A stretch of 64,000 nt of DNA from Nitratireductor sp. XY-223 (GTDB lineage: Bacteria > Pseudomonadota > Alphaproteobacteria > Rhizobiales > Rhizobiaceae): NCBI RefSeq assembly GCF_004959855.1, contig NZ_SPNT01000006.1, forward strand, positions 1 to 64,000. Reading direction: 5' to 3'. This document shows positions 26,298 to 35,152 of this stretch, in pieces. Each line of letters begins with the position of its first letter. Positions within the stretch are counted from its first letter, which is position 1. Below the pieces are notes generated by a model that saw only the letters and a program-made list of their open reading frames with translations, did not search any database and was not told where the DNA came from. The position numbers and the translations under genes are program-made.

Positions 26298-26311
26298 ATT
26301 GTCATGATTTA
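26298..26311 (+). promoter_or_regulatory. EnuR-type motif upstream of uehA
   Basis: ATTGTCATGATTTA, the exact reverse complement of the motif over the enuR start. It is followed by further TTGAC/TTGTCA repeats (TTGAC at 26320-26324 and TTGTCA at 26332-26337), which may be extra half-sites or parts of the promoter. The 26243-26498 gap otherwise holds only the uehA leader, with AGAGGAGAG just before its start. Confidence 0.5.
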
Positions 26312-26498
26312 ATATTTACATTGACTCTCGATTGTCACTGTTTCAGTTTCTCGAAACCATAACAAAGCGGGAAGCGTTCTCGTGCGTGCCGTTGCACCAG
26401 GCAACGGCCGCAAGTCTCAAACGTAAAACCGCTGGTCTGCCGGAACTGCTGTTCCAGGGCCGGCTGCAACCGCCAGATTTCTAGAGGAGAGCTCACTT

Positions 26499-27518
26499 AT
26501 GAAAACCGCAATTCGCAAATTCCTGAGCGGTGCCGCTGCCGCGGCCATCCTGGTCTCAGGTATCGCGGCTGCCGAAGCCGCCAACTGGAAATATGCATTC
26601 GAAGAGTCGCTGACCGAAGTTCAGGGCGTCTACGCGCAGAAATTCAAAGAGGAAATCGAGAAGAATTCCGATCATACCATTCAGCTCTTTCCGTACGGCA
26701 CGCTGGGTGAATCCGCCGATATCATGGAACAGGCCCAGGCCGGTATCCTTCAGTTCGTCGACCAGTCGCCGGGCTTTACCGGCGCGCTGATCCCGGAGGC
26801 CCAGGTGTTCTTCGTGCCCTATCTCCTCCCGACAGACCAGGAACATCTGGGCCGTTTCTACAAGCAGAGCAAGGCGATCAACGAGGACTTCACCGCGCTT
26901 TATGCCGACAAGGGCCTGGAACTGCTCGTCATGTTCCCGGAGGGCGAGGTGGCGATGACCACCAAGTCGCCGGTGACCGGCTGTGCCGATCTCAATGAGG
27001 TCAAGTTCCGGGTCATGACCAACCCGCTGCTGGTCGAATCCTACAAGGCCTTCGGTGCGACACCCACACCGTTGCCCTGGGGGGAGGTCTATGGCGGGCT
27101 TCAGACCAATATCATCCAGGGCCAGGAAAACCCGACCTTCTTCCTCTATTCGACGAAGATCTACGAGGTGACGGATCACATCACCTATGCCGGCCACAAC
27201 AACTTCACCACGGCGGTGATGGCCAACAAGGACTTCTTCGACGGACTGAGCGACGCGGACAAGAAGGTCGTCCGGGATGCCGCGGCAGTCGCGTATGATT
27301 TCATTGTCGACTACCAGAAGGGCCTCGCCGACCAGGAACTGAAGAAGATCCTCGAAGCCAAGCCCGAGATGACCGTCACCGTGCTCAATGAAGAGCAGCG
27401 CCGCTGCTTCAAGGAAGCGGCAGCGGAAGTCGAAGCCAAATTCATCGAGATGACCGGCGACAGCGGCAAGGCTATCCTGAACCAGTTGAAGGCGGATCTG
27501 GAAGCAACAAAGAACTAA
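26499..27518 (+). CDS. uehA: Ectoine/5-hydroxyectoine TRAP transporter, periplasmic binding protein
   Basis: A DctP-family binding protein of 339 residues with a signal peptide (MKTAIRKFLSGAAAAAILVS, cleavage near AEA|ANWK). Family motifs include NWKYAFEESLTEVQGVYAQKFKEEIEKNSD, KFRVMTNPLLVESYKAFGATPTPLPWGEVYGGLQTNIIQGQENP and YAGHNNF. UehA captures ectoine and hydroxyectoine for the UehBC permease. It is the first gene after enuR. The long leader and the stem-loop after its stop suggest strong, regulated expression. Confidence 0.93.
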   Translation: MKTAIRKFLSGAAAAAILVSGIAAAEAANWKYAFEESLTEVQGVYAQKFKEEIEKNSDHTIQLFPYGTLGESADIMEQAQAGILQFVDQSPGFTGALIPEAQVFFVPYLLPTDQEHLGRFYKQSKAINEDFTALYADKGLELLVMFPEGEVAMTTKSPVTGCADLNEVKFRVMTNPLLVESYKAFGATPTPLPWGEVYGGLQTNIIQGQENPTFFLYSTKIYEVTDHITYAGHNNFTTAVMANKDFFDGLSDADKKVVRDAAAVAYDFIVDYQKGLADQELKKILEAKPEMTVTVLNEEQRRCFKEAAAEVEAKFIEMTGDSGKAILNQLKADLEATKN

Positions 27519-27533
27519 CGGCGCACGGTGAGC

Positions 27534-27574
27534 GCGCGGCTTCGGGATTCAACGGGATGAATTCCGGGCCGCGC
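27534..27574 (+). terminator. Stem-loop between uehA and uehB
   Basis: GCGCGGC (27534-27540) pairs with GCCGCGC (27568-27574), with further pairing inside (CGGGATTC against GAATTCCG, imperfect). It probably protects the uehA message or causes partial termination ahead of the permease genes. No T-run follows. Confidence 0.45.
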
Positions 27575-27597
27575 CTTGCGTCAACTGGGAGGGAAGC

Positions 27598-28176
27598 GTG
27601 AACGATATCACCGACAGGTCGGCACATTCGTCGGCGCTCCCGGGTTTTCTGGGAACGGTCGATGTCGCCGTCAGCCATCTGGAATCCGTGATGCTGGCCG
27701 CCGGCGTTCTGCTGATGGCACTCAACACCGTCGCCAATGTCGTCGGCCGCTTCGTGCTCCAGCACAGCCTGTTTTTCTCCGAGGAACTGAACCGGATCCT
27801 GATCATCCTGATCACCTTCGCCGGCATCAGCTATGCCGCGCGGCAGGGCAGGCACATCCGCATGTCCGCCATCTATGACGCCCTGCCCCCCGGTATGCGC
27901 AAGAACCTTATGGTCCTGATCGCGGCGGTAACGGCCCTGGCCATGTTCGCGCTGTGTTATTTCGCGATCGGCTATATCACCAAGGTCGCCAATTCCGGCC
28001 GCGTTCTGCCGGCCCTGCAACTGCCTGTCTACTGGATATTCCTGTGGGTGCCCGTCGGATTCTTCATGACGGGCCTGCAATACGCATTGACGGCGGTAAA
28101 GAACATGACGGCCAAGGATATCTATCTCTCGACGCAGGTGCTCGAGGGCTACGATGACGATGAGCTGGAAGTCTAG
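27598..28176 (+). CDS. uehB: Ectoine TRAP transporter, small membrane subunit
   Basis: A 192-residue DctQ-family protein with four hydrophobic segments. It shows [44 protein letters not shown], the typical DctQ core, and a charged C-terminal tail. The start is GTG preceded by GGGAGGGAAG. It joins UehC to form the sodium-driven permease. UehC starts 11 bases downstream. Confidence 0.92.
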   Translation: MNDITDRSAHSSALPGFLGTVDVAVSHLESVMLAAGVLLMALNTVANVVGRFVLQHSLFFSEELNRILIILITFAGISYAARQGRHIRMSAIYDALPPGMRKNLMVLIAAVTALAMFALCYFAIGYITKVANSGRVLPALQLPVYWIFLWVPVGFFMTGLQYALTAVKNMTAKDIYLSTQVLEGYDDDELEV

Positions 28177-28187
28177 GGGGCGGAACG

Positions 28188-29471
28188 ATGGCCATTACAA
28201 TCTTCCTCATCATGGTCGTGCTCCTGCTCCTCGGCTTTCCGATGATGATCCCGCTGATTGCCGCCACGTTCGTCGGCTTCCTGATGATGTTCGGCGACAT
28301 GAGCAAGATGGACTTCATGGTCCAGCAGATGATGGCCGGCATCCGGCCCGCCTCGCTGATTGCCGTTCCGATGTTCATCCTTGCAGCGGACATCATGACG
28401 CGCGGCCAGTCGGCCAACCGGCTGATCGACATGGTCATGACTTTCGTCGGCCACATCAAGGGCGGGCTGGCGGTCAGCACGGCGGCCGCCTGCACGCTGT
28501 TCGGCGCCGTATCGGGCTCGACCCAGGCAACCGTCGTCGCGGTCGGCTCGCCCCTGCGGCCGAGAATGCTGAAGGCCGGCTACAAGGACTCCTTCGTGCT
28601 GGCCCTGATCATCAACGCGTCCGATATCGCCTTCCTGATACCGCCCTCCATCGGCATGATCATCTACGGTGTCATTTCAAGCACCTCGATCGCCGAATTG
28701 TTCATCGCCGGAATCGGGCCGGGTCTCTTGTTGCTCGTCCTGTTTTCCGCCTACAGCATGATCTACGCGGCGATAAAGGGCGTTCCCACGGAGCCGAGGG
28801 TAAGCTGGAAAGAGCGCCTCATCTCGGTGCAAAGAGCGGTTTGGCCGCTGGGCTTCCCGGTCATCATCGTCGGCGGTATCTATGGCGGCGTGTTCAGCCC
28901 GACCGAGGCCGCGGCGGCCTGCGTCCTTTACGCCGTGATCCTTGAATTCATCGTCTTCCGGTCGCTGCAGCCGGCCGATATCTACCGGATCGCCAAGTCG
29001 ACGGGCCTGATCACGGCGGTTGTGTTCGTGCTGGTCGGCGCCGGCGCGGCCTTTTCCTGGGTGATCTCATTCGCCCAGGTACCGCAGCAGATCCTGGCGG
29101 CGGTCGGTGTCGCCGATATGGGACCGAAGGGCGTTCTCGCCGTCATATCCGTTGCCTTCTTCATCGGCTGCATGTTCGTCGACCCGATCGTTGTCATTTT
29201 GATCCTGGTGCCGATCTTCGCGCCGGTGGTCCAGTCCGTCGGCCTCGATCCCGTGCTTGTCGGAACGATCATCACGCTGCAGGTGGCGATCGGATCCGCG
29301 ACGCCGCCATTCGGCTGCGACATCTTCACGGCGATCGCGATCTTCAAACGGCCCTATGTCGAGGTCATCCGCGGCATCTTCCCGTTCACGGTCCTCCTGT
29401 TGGGGGTCTCGGTGGCTCTGATTTTCTTTCCGCAGATAGCGCTGTTCCTGCGCGATCTTGCATTCCGGTAA
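28188..29471 (+). CDS. uehC: Ectoine TRAP transporter, large membrane subunit
   Basis: A DctM-family permease of 427 residues with about a dozen hydrophobic segments. Recognisable motifs are GFPMMIPLI near the N-terminus, FGAVSGSTQATVVAVGS, PPSIGMIIYGVISSTSIAELFIAGIGPG, GVFSPTEAAA and the ATPPFGCDIFTA segment near the C-terminus. It carries the ion-coupled substrate pathway. A small universal stress protein follows immediately, as in other ectoine TRAP loci. Confidence 0.93.
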   Translation: MAITIFLIMVVLLLLGFPMMIPLIAATFVGFLMMFGDMSKMDFMVQQMMAGIRPASLIAVPMFILAADIMTRGQSANRLIDMVMTFVGHIKGGLAVSTAAACTLFGAVSGSTQATVVAVGSPLRPRMLKAGYKDSFVLALIINASDIAFLIPPSIGMIIYGVISSTSIAELFIAGIGPGLLLLVLFSAYSMIYAAIKGVPTEPRVSWKERLISVQRAVWPLGFPVIIVGGIYGGVFSPTEAAAACVLYAVILEFIVFRSLQPADIYRIAKSTGLITAVVFVLVGAGAAFSWVISFAQVPQQILAAVGVADMGPKGVLAVISVAFFIGCMFVDPIVVILILVPIFAPVVQSVGLDPVLVGTIITLQVAIGSATPPFGCDIFTAIAIFKRPYVEVIRGIFPFTVLLLGVSVALIFFPQIALFLRDLAFR

Positions 29472-29486
29472 AGGAGGCCCTGGCAC

Positions 29487-29924
29487 ATGTTCACGCGTAT
29501 CATCGCCGCCTGTGACGGCTCGGAAGGATCGAAAAAGGCGCTGAAGATCGCCGCCGGGCTGCAAAAGACCTGGAACGGCGAGCTGCACATCGTCACCATC
29601 TTCCGGCACCACTCGATGCTCGAGGGTTCGATGTCCATGGTGCGGCCCGAGGAGCCGGAGAACCTGGATGACGCACTGCGCGGACACGCAAAGCAAATTG
29701 CCGAGGAGGCCAAAACCCTCGCGCAGGCCGAAGGAGCCGGGAACGTTCGCGCTTTCGTCAAGAGCGGGCAGCCGGCGCGGTCGTTGGTCAAGCTGGCCCA
29801 GGAACACGAGGCCGACCTCATCGTGCTCGGAAGCCGCGGCCTCGGAGACGGGGAGGGCTTCCTGCTTGGCAGCGTCTCGCACAAGGTCACAAGCCTTGCA
29901 AGCTGCCCGGTGCTCGTGGTTTAG
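29487..29924 (+). CDS. Universal stress protein of the ectoine transporter operon
   Basis: A 145-residue UspA-family protein with the ATP-binding type motif VLGSRGLGDGEGFLLGSVSHKVTSLASCPVLVV. Usp proteins sit next to ectoine TRAP transporters in several bacteria; TeaD of Halomonas binds ATP and dampens transport. A similar regulatory role is likely here. AAAGGAGG precedes the start, and it lies 15 bases after uehC. Confidence 0.88.
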   Translation: MFTRIIAACDGSEGSKKALKIAAGLQKTWNGELHIVTIFRHHSMLEGSMSMVRPEEPENLDDALRGHAKQIAEEAKTLAQAEGAGNVRAFVKSGQPARSLVKLAQEHEADLIVLGSRGLGDGEGFLLGSVSHKVTSLASCPVLVV

Positions 29925-29972
29925 CGCCGGCCGTTGCGGACCCGGCAGGTATCGATGAAGGATGGCGTATAG

Positions 29973-30770
29973 ATGACCACAGATCGTGTTTCGCGCTCCA
30001 ACCATGCACCGGAGCTGGATGACCGCGCCGGCGAGATCCGCTTCGGCCTGATCGTGCTTTCGACCGACCTGACCAGCGAGGGGGACCTTTATCGCCTGCT
30101 GCCGCTCGACACCGTTTCCATCCACGTCTCTCGCGTTGCCTACGAAAATCCGACGACACCGGAGAATCTTCGCAAGATGACGCCACGCCTTGCCGAGGCG
30201 GCTGACCTGATTGCGCCGGGCGAGGACCTGCGCGCCATCTGCTACAGCTGCACGGCCGCTTCGGTGACGATCGGCGACGCGGAAATCACCACCGCGATCA
30301 ACCGCGCGCGCCCGGATGTTCCGGTGGTGACGCCGACGCTCGCCGCCCGCCACGCGCTTTCCGCGCTTCGTGCGCGCCGGATCGCCATGCTCACGCCCTA
30401 TCTTGAAAAAACCGCGGCGCCAATGGTCGACTATTTCACGCGCCACGGTTTCACCGTCACCAATGCGCACTGTTTCGGTCTCGAGGACGACCGCGACATG
30501 GCGCGCATTTCCGTCTCGACGATTGTCGATGCGGCAGTGGCCGTCGATACGGACGACGCCGATGCGCTGTTCGTTTCCTGCACTGCTCTCAAGGCAGTCG
30601 GGGCCATTGCCGAAATCGAGGCGCGCACCGGCAAGCCGGTGGTGACATCGAACCAGGCCTGCGCATGGGTCTTGTCCCGTTTGGGCGGCCTGCAGGATCA
30701 CAGGCCGCCGGGATGTGGCCGTCTGTTCGAACAACCGCTTACAAACTTTCACAACGGAGAAGCTGCTTGA
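29973..30770 (+). CDS. eutA: Asp/Glu-racemase-family ectoine utilisation protein EutA
   Basis: A 265-residue member of the Asp/Glu/hydantoin racemase and maleate isomerase fold. The two active-site cysteines lie in AICYSCTAASVTIG and ALFVSCTALKAVG, both in the classic S/N-C-T context. EutA accompanies EutB and EutC in hydroxyectoine degradation, where it is thought to handle the hydroxylated intermediate. AAGGAT precedes the ATG. The stop overlaps the TTG start of eutB. Confidence 0.9.
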   Translation: MTTDRVSRSNHAPELDDRAGEIRFGLIVLSTDLTSEGDLYRLLPLDTVSIHVSRVAYENPTTPENLRKMTPRLAEAADLIAPGEDLRAICYSCTAASVTIGDAEITTAINRARPDVPVVTPTLAARHALSALRARRIAMLTPYLEKTAAPMVDYFTRHGFTVTNAHCFGLEDDRDMARISVSTIVDAAVAVDTDDADALFVSCTALKAVGAIAEIEARTGKPVVTSNQACAWVLSRLGGLQDHRPPGCGRLFEQPLTNFHNGEAA

Positions 30771-31768
30771 GCACGGAGCCCGTCGTCGGACCGGAGGAAA
30801 TCGGTTCGGCACGCAAGACAATTGCCGCAACCATCAGGCTGACGCCGGTTGACCGGTCGGCGGCGCTGGAAGAGATTGCCGGCTCGCCGGTCTATCTCAA
30901 GCTAGAGCACACGCAGGTCACCGGCAGTTTCAAGCTGCGCGGAGCGACAAACGCCGTCGCCAACCTGTCGGAGGGCGAAAAGGCACGGGGCGTTGTCGGC
31001 GTTTCAACCGGCAATCACGGCCGCGGACTGGCCTATGCGGCCCGCGCGGCGGGGGTGCCGTGCATCATCTGCATGTCGAGCCTGGTGCCACAGGCGAAGA
31101 TCGACGGCATTCGCGCACAGGGCGCCGACGTTCGCATCATCGGAAAATCCCAGGACGAAGCGCAGGAAGAGGTCAACCGCCTGGTCCGGGACGAGGGCAT
31201 GGTCATGATCCCGCCCTTCGACCAACGGGATATTATTGCCGGGCAGGGAACGCTGGGCCTTGAACTGCTCGAGCAGGTTCCGGACGCCGGGACCATCCTT
31301 GTGCCGGTGTCCGGCGGCGGCCTGATCAGCGGCGTCGCGGCGGCGATCAAGGCACAGCGTCCGGGGGTTCGCATCATCGGCGTATCCATGGAGCGCGGCG
31401 CGGCGATGTATGCGTGCCAGAAGGCCGGCAAGCCGGTCCCGGTCGAGGAACTGCCGACCCTGGCCGATTCACTCGGCGGCGGCATCGGCCTCGACAATCA
31501 ACTGACCTTCGCCATGACCCGCGATCTCGTCGACGATCTTCTGCTCGTCAGCGAGACGGAAATCGCGGCCGCAATCCGGCACCTTTACTGGAAGGAGCGG
31601 CAGATTGTCGAAGGGTCCGGCGCCGTCGGCGTCGCGGCGATCCTTGCCGGCAAGGTCCGGGCCGCCGGTCCTGTTGTCGCCATCTTGAGCGGCGGCAACA
31701 TCGACCTGAACCAGCACCACCGGATTGTCAGCGGCGAAGACGTCGATGTTTCGAAGGAGGCGGCGTGA
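30767..31768 (+). CDS. eutB: Threonine-dehydratase-like hydroxyectoine utilisation enzyme EutB
   Basis: A PLP fold-type II enzyme of 333 residues. The Schiff-base lysine is Lys56 in TGSFKLRGATNA, with the glycine-rich phosphate loop in PVSGGGLISGVAAAI. In hydroxyectoine breakdown EutB is proposed to dehydrate or deaminate the hydroxylated diaminobutyrate derivative. The start is TTG at 30767: it overlaps the eutA stop as TTGA, has ACGGAGAAG just upstream, and no ATG occurs in frame before the conserved core. The open frame extends 34 codons further upstream inside eutA without meaning. Confidence 0.9.
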   Translation: MSTEPVVGPEEIGSARKTIAATIRLTPVDRSAALEEIAGSPVYLKLEHTQVTGSFKLRGATNAVANLSEGEKARGVVGVSTGNHGRGLAYAARAAGVPCIICMSSLVPQAKIDGIRAQGADVRIIGKSQDEAQEEVNRLVRDEGMVMIPPFDQRDIIAGQGTLGLELLEQVPDAGTILVPVSGGGLISGVAAAIKAQRPGVRIIGVSMERGAAMYACQKAGKPVPVEELPTLADSLGGGIGLDNQLTFAMTRDLVDDLLLVSETEIAAAIRHLYWKERQIVEGSGAVGVAAILAGKVRAAGPVVAILSGGNIDLNQHHRIVSGEDVDVSKEAA

Positions 31769-31769
31769 G

Positions 31770-32762
31770 ATGGCGCATATCCGGATCCTGACCGAAGCCG
31801 TACTGCGGTCGGCGGTTGCCCTCGATCTTGACGCCATCGACTGCGTCGAGTGCGGGTTTGTGGCCCTTGCGGGCGGCGGGGTCGTCATGCCTCCGATCCT
31901 GTCCATGGCGATCAGACCCTTCAACGGCGAGGTGGACGTCAAGACCGCCTATGTGCCGGGCATCGACAGCTTCGCCATCAAGATTTCTCCCGGCTTTTTC
32001 GACAATCCGAAGCTGGGACTGCCGAGCACGTCGGGACTGATGGTCCTCTTTGCCGCCCGCACGGGAATGGTCGAGGCCCTGCTGCTCGACAACGGCTATC
32101 TAACCGATGTCAGGACCGCCGCGGCCGGGGCGGTCGCCGCGCGGCATCTGGCGCGTCCCGACGCAAACACGGCCTGCATCATCGGCGCCGGAACCCAGGC
32201 CGCCCTGCAGCTCCAGGCGCTTTGCCTCGTGCGCCCGATCGAGCGGGCAACGATCTGGGGACGCGATCCGGAAAAGGCCGAGCGCACGGCAGTCCGCGTC
32301 CGCGATCGTCTGGGTATTGCTGTTTCGGCTGCCGTTGACGCCGAAGACGCCATCTCAAAAGCCGATGTCATCGTGACGACAACACCGGCAGCCACGCCCG
32401 TTCTTCGTGCGGACTGGCTGCGTCCGGGACAGCACATCACCGCCATGGGCTCCGATCAGGACCACAAGAACGAACTCGAGCCGGCCTGTTTCGAGCGTGC
32501 CGATCTCTACGTGCCGGACAGGCTGCCCCAGACCCGTGCCCTTGGCGAACTCCGAAGCGCGATAGCAGCCGGGATCGTCGCCGCGGATGCCACGTTCGCC
32601 GAACTGGGGGACATCATCACAAAAAAAGCGCCCGGACGGCGCGATGCCGATGCCATCACCATAGCCGACCTGACCGGAACCGGCGTTCAGGACACCGCCA
32701 TTGCAACCTTCGCCCGTCAACGCGCCGAGGCCGGCAATGCCGGTACGGATTTCGAGAACTGA
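31770..32762 (+). CDS. eutC: Ornithine-cyclodeaminase-family protein EutC
   Basis: A 330-residue member of the ornithine cyclodeaminase/mu-crystallin family with the Rossmann motif IIGAGTQAALQLQAL and the family pattern GLMVLFAARTGMVEALLLDNGYLTDVRTAAAGAVAARHLA. In ectoine-degrading bacteria EutC acts with EutA and EutB on hydroxyectoine-derived intermediates. Its ATG at 31770 follows AAGGAGG and lies one base after the eutB stop. Confidence 0.9.
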   Translation: MAHIRILTEAVLRSAVALDLDAIDCVECGFVALAGGGVVMPPILSMAIRPFNGEVDVKTAYVPGIDSFAIKISPGFFDNPKLGLPSTSGLMVLFAARTGMVEALLLDNGYLTDVRTAAAGAVAARHLARPDANTACIIGAGTQAALQLQALCLVRPIERATIWGRDPEKAERTAVRVRDRLGIAVSAAVDAEDAISKADVIVTTTPAATPVLRADWLRPGQHITAMGSDQDHKNELEPACFERADLYVPDRLPQTRALGELRSAIAAGIVAADATFAELGDIITKKAPGRRDADAITIADLTGTGVQDTAIATFARQRAEAGNAGTDFEN

Positions 32763-32771
32763 GCTGCACAC

Positions 32772-33974
32772 ATGAAAGCCCTGAGTATGCCTGCTGCGTC
32801 GCTCCCCTTCAGCCTCGATGAATATGCCCAAAGACTGGCCAAGACGCGCCGAGCCATGGAGGCCGCCGGCGTTGATGTCATCATCGTATCCGATCCGTCG
32901 AACATGGCATGGCTGACGGGCTATGACGGCTGGTCATTCTATGTCCATCAATGCGTGCTGGTGGGCCCCGGCGAAGATCCTGTCTGGTTCGGCCGCGGCC
33001 AGGACGCCAACGGCGCGGCGCGGACGACCTATCTGAGCCAGGAAGACATTGTCGGATATCCCGACCACTACGTGCAGTCGACCGAGCGTCACCCCATGGA
33101 TTATCTCGCCGAACGCATTGCCGCGCGTGGATGGGGCAGCAAACGCATCGGTGTCGAGATGGACAATTACTGGTTCTCGGCCGCCGCCCTGGCGGCGCTG
33201 CAAAAGGGCCTTCCGAACGCGTCGATCGTCGATACCACCGCCCTTGTGAACTGGCAGCGGGCAGTGAAATCGCAGCAGGAGCTTGCCTATATGGAAAACG
33301 CCGCGCGGCTGGTGGAGCGCATGCACGGCGTCATTTTCGAAAAGGCTGCACCCGGCTACCGAAAGTGCGATCTCGCCGCCGATATCTATGAGGCCGGCCT
33401 GCGCTATGACGAGGCGCGCGGCTTTGGCGGGGATTATCCGGCGATCGTCCCGCTGCTGCCGTCCGGCGCGGACGCATCGGCGCCGCACCTGACCTGGAAC
33501 GACGAGCCCATGCGGACAGGCGAGGGCACCTTCTTCGAGATCGCCGGCGTCTACAGACGCTACCATTGCCCGCTGTCGCGCACCGTCTTTCTGGGAAAAC
33601 CGACGCAGACGTTCCTCGACGCGGAAATGGCGGTTCTTGAAGGCATGGAGGCCGGGCTGGAGGTGGCGCGCGCAGGCAACCTTTGCGAAGACATCGCCAG
33701 GGCATTCTTTGCGGTGCTCAACAGATACGGGATCGAGAAGGACAATCGTACCGGTTATCCGATCGGCCTGTCCTATCCGCCCGACTGGGGCGAGCGGACA
33801 ATGTCGCTGCGCGCCGGCGACCGGACCGAGCTGCGGGAAAACATGACGTTCCATTTCATGACCGGGCTCTGGATGGACGGCTGGGGTTTCGAAATCACCG
33901 AAAGCATCGTCATCGGCAAACGCGGGCCGCGGTGCCTCGCCGACGTTCCGCGCAGATTGTTCGTCAAGGAGTAG
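32772..33974 (+). CDS. eutD: Ectoine hydrolase
   Basis: Opens the ectoine ring to N-acetyl-diaminobutyrate isomers (EutD, also called DoeA). The 400-residue protein has the creatinase-type two-domain layout: an N-terminal domain (about 1-160, VDVIIVSDPSNMAWLTGYDGWSFYVHQ) and a C-terminal pita-bread domain (ADASAPHLTWND, GTFFEIAGVYRRYHCPLSRTVFLG, MTFHFMTGLWMDGWGFEITESIVIG). The usual metal-ligand aspartates of M24 peptidases are not evident, as expected for a creatinase-like non-metallo hydrolase. It is followed after five bases by the deacetylase gene, which works on its product. Confidence 0.92.
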   Translation: MKALSMPAASLPFSLDEYAQRLAKTRRAMEAAGVDVIIVSDPSNMAWLTGYDGWSFYVHQCVLVGPGEDPVWFGRGQDANGAARTTYLSQEDIVGYPDHYVQSTERHPMDYLAERIAARGWGSKRIGVEMDNYWFSAAALAALQKGLPNASIVDTTALVNWQRAVKSQQELAYMENAARLVERMHGVIFEKAAPGYRKCDLAADIYEAGLRYDEARGFGGDYPAIVPLLPSGADASAPHLTWNDEPMRTGEGTFFEIAGVYRRYHCPLSRTVFLGKPTQTFLDAEMAVLEGMEAGLEVARAGNLCEDIARAFFAVLNRYGIEKDNRTGYPIGLSYPPDWGERTMSLRAGDRTELRENMTFHFMTGLWMDGWGFEITESIVIGKRGPRCLADVPRRLFVKE

Positions 33975-33979
33975 TGGTC

Positions 33980-34969
33980 ATGTCGGCCAATCCCATCACA
34001 CCGACCATTGCACTCGATGACGAGGGAAAAAACCACGGGTTCCTGCGCCTGCCGTACAGCCGCGACGATTCCGCCTGGGGATCGGTGATGATCCCGATCA
34101 CGGTCATCAAGAACGGCGACGGGCCGACCGCGCTGCTGACCGGCGCCAATCACGGGGATGAATACGAAGGCCCGGTCGCGCTGCAGGGCCTGGCGCTCAA
34201 TCTGGACGCGGCGCACATAACGGGCCGCGTGATCATTGTGCCGGCGCTCAATTACCCGGCGTACCGCGCCGGCTTGCGCACATCGCCCATTGACCGTGGC
34301 AATATGAACCGTTCCTTTCCGGGACGCCCCGACGGCACGGTGACGGAAAAGATCGCCGATTTCTTCGCCACAAGGCTCGTGCCCCAGGCCGACGTCGTTC
34401 TCGACTTTCACTCGGGCGGAAAAACCCTTGATTTTGTCCCATTTGCATCGGCCCACGTCTTGGCAAACAAGGATCAGCAGGCGGCCTGTCTCGCCGCGGT
34501 CAAGGCATTCAACGCGCCTTATACGATGATGCTTCTCGAGATCGACAGCGCCGGCATGTACGACACAACCGTCGAGGAGCAGGGAAAAGTATTCGTCACC
34601 ACCGAACTCGGCGGTGGCGGGACGGCGACGGCGCGCTCGATCGCGATCGCCAAGAAGGGCGTGCGAAACGTGCTCAAACACGCCGGCATCATGCCGGGCG
34701 AGCCGGAAATCGAACCGTCGATTATGCTCGATATGCCCGATGCCGGCTGCTTCGTGTTCTGCGAGGATGATGGGCTGATCGAGCCGGTCCTTGATCTTGG
34801 AGATCCCGTCGGGGAAGGGGATATCGTCGCGCGGGTCTGGCCGGTCGACCGCACGGGCCGGGCGCCGATTGAATACCGCGCCCGCCGCTCCGGTATTCTG
34901 GTATCGCGGCATTTTCCAGGACTGATCAAATCCGGCGACTGCATGGCGGTCGTTGGCGTCAGGTCCTGA
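33980..34969 (+). CDS. eutE: N-alpha-acetyl-L-2,4-diaminobutyrate deacetylase
   Basis: A zinc-dependent deacetylase of the succinylglutamate desuccinylase/aspartoacylase family (EutE, also DoeB), 329 residues. Zinc ligands are visible in GANHGDEYEGP (His and Glu) and VLDFHSGG (His). RGNMNRSFPGRPDGT fits the substrate-binding segment. It removes acetate from alpha-ADABA to give L-2,4-diaminobutyrate for the transaminase. I chose the ATG at 33980, after AAGGAG, because the longer open frame upstream lies inside eutD. It is the last gene of the rightward ectoine operon. Confidence 0.92.
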   Translation: MSANPITPTIALDDEGKNHGFLRLPYSRDDSAWGSVMIPITVIKNGDGPTALLTGANHGDEYEGPVALQGLALNLDAAHITGRVIIVPALNYPAYRAGLRTSPIDRGNMNRSFPGRPDGTVTEKIADFFATRLVPQADVVLDFHSGGKTLDFVPFASAHVLANKDQQAACLAAVKAFNAPYTMMLLEIDSAGMYDTTVEEQGKVFVTTELGGGGTATARSIAIAKKGVRNVLKHAGIMPGEPEIEPSIMLDMPDAGCFVFCEDDGLIEPVLDLGDPVGEGDIVARVWPVDRTGRAPIEYRARRSGILVSRHFPGLIKSGDCMAVVGVRS

Positions 34970-35117
34970 CGGCGGTTACCAGTTCTGTTTCTTTGGAGTT
35001 TGATCAGCAGCATCTGATGCTACCGGCAGAGCGCTGCTTTAGTCGCGAAGCGCCTCCTGAGCAGTATCCCTTCGTCTTCAGTCCCACCTGAGCGCCCTTG
35101 CCGTCCGATGATTCAAC

Positions 35118-35129
35118 TGGTATCTACCA
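35118..35129. promoter_or_regulatory. NagR/DasR-like operator in front of the UTRA regulator gene
   Basis: TGGTATCTACCA, arms TGGTA and TACCA around TC: a perfect inverted repeat. It resembles the TGGT-N4-ACCA sites bound by amino-sugar GntR/UTRA regulators. A second copy occurs at 35909-35920. Its position supports starting the regulator gene at 35153, downstream of the site. Confidence 0.55.
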
Positions 35130-35152
35130 AGGCCCATGCGATAGGACCAGTT

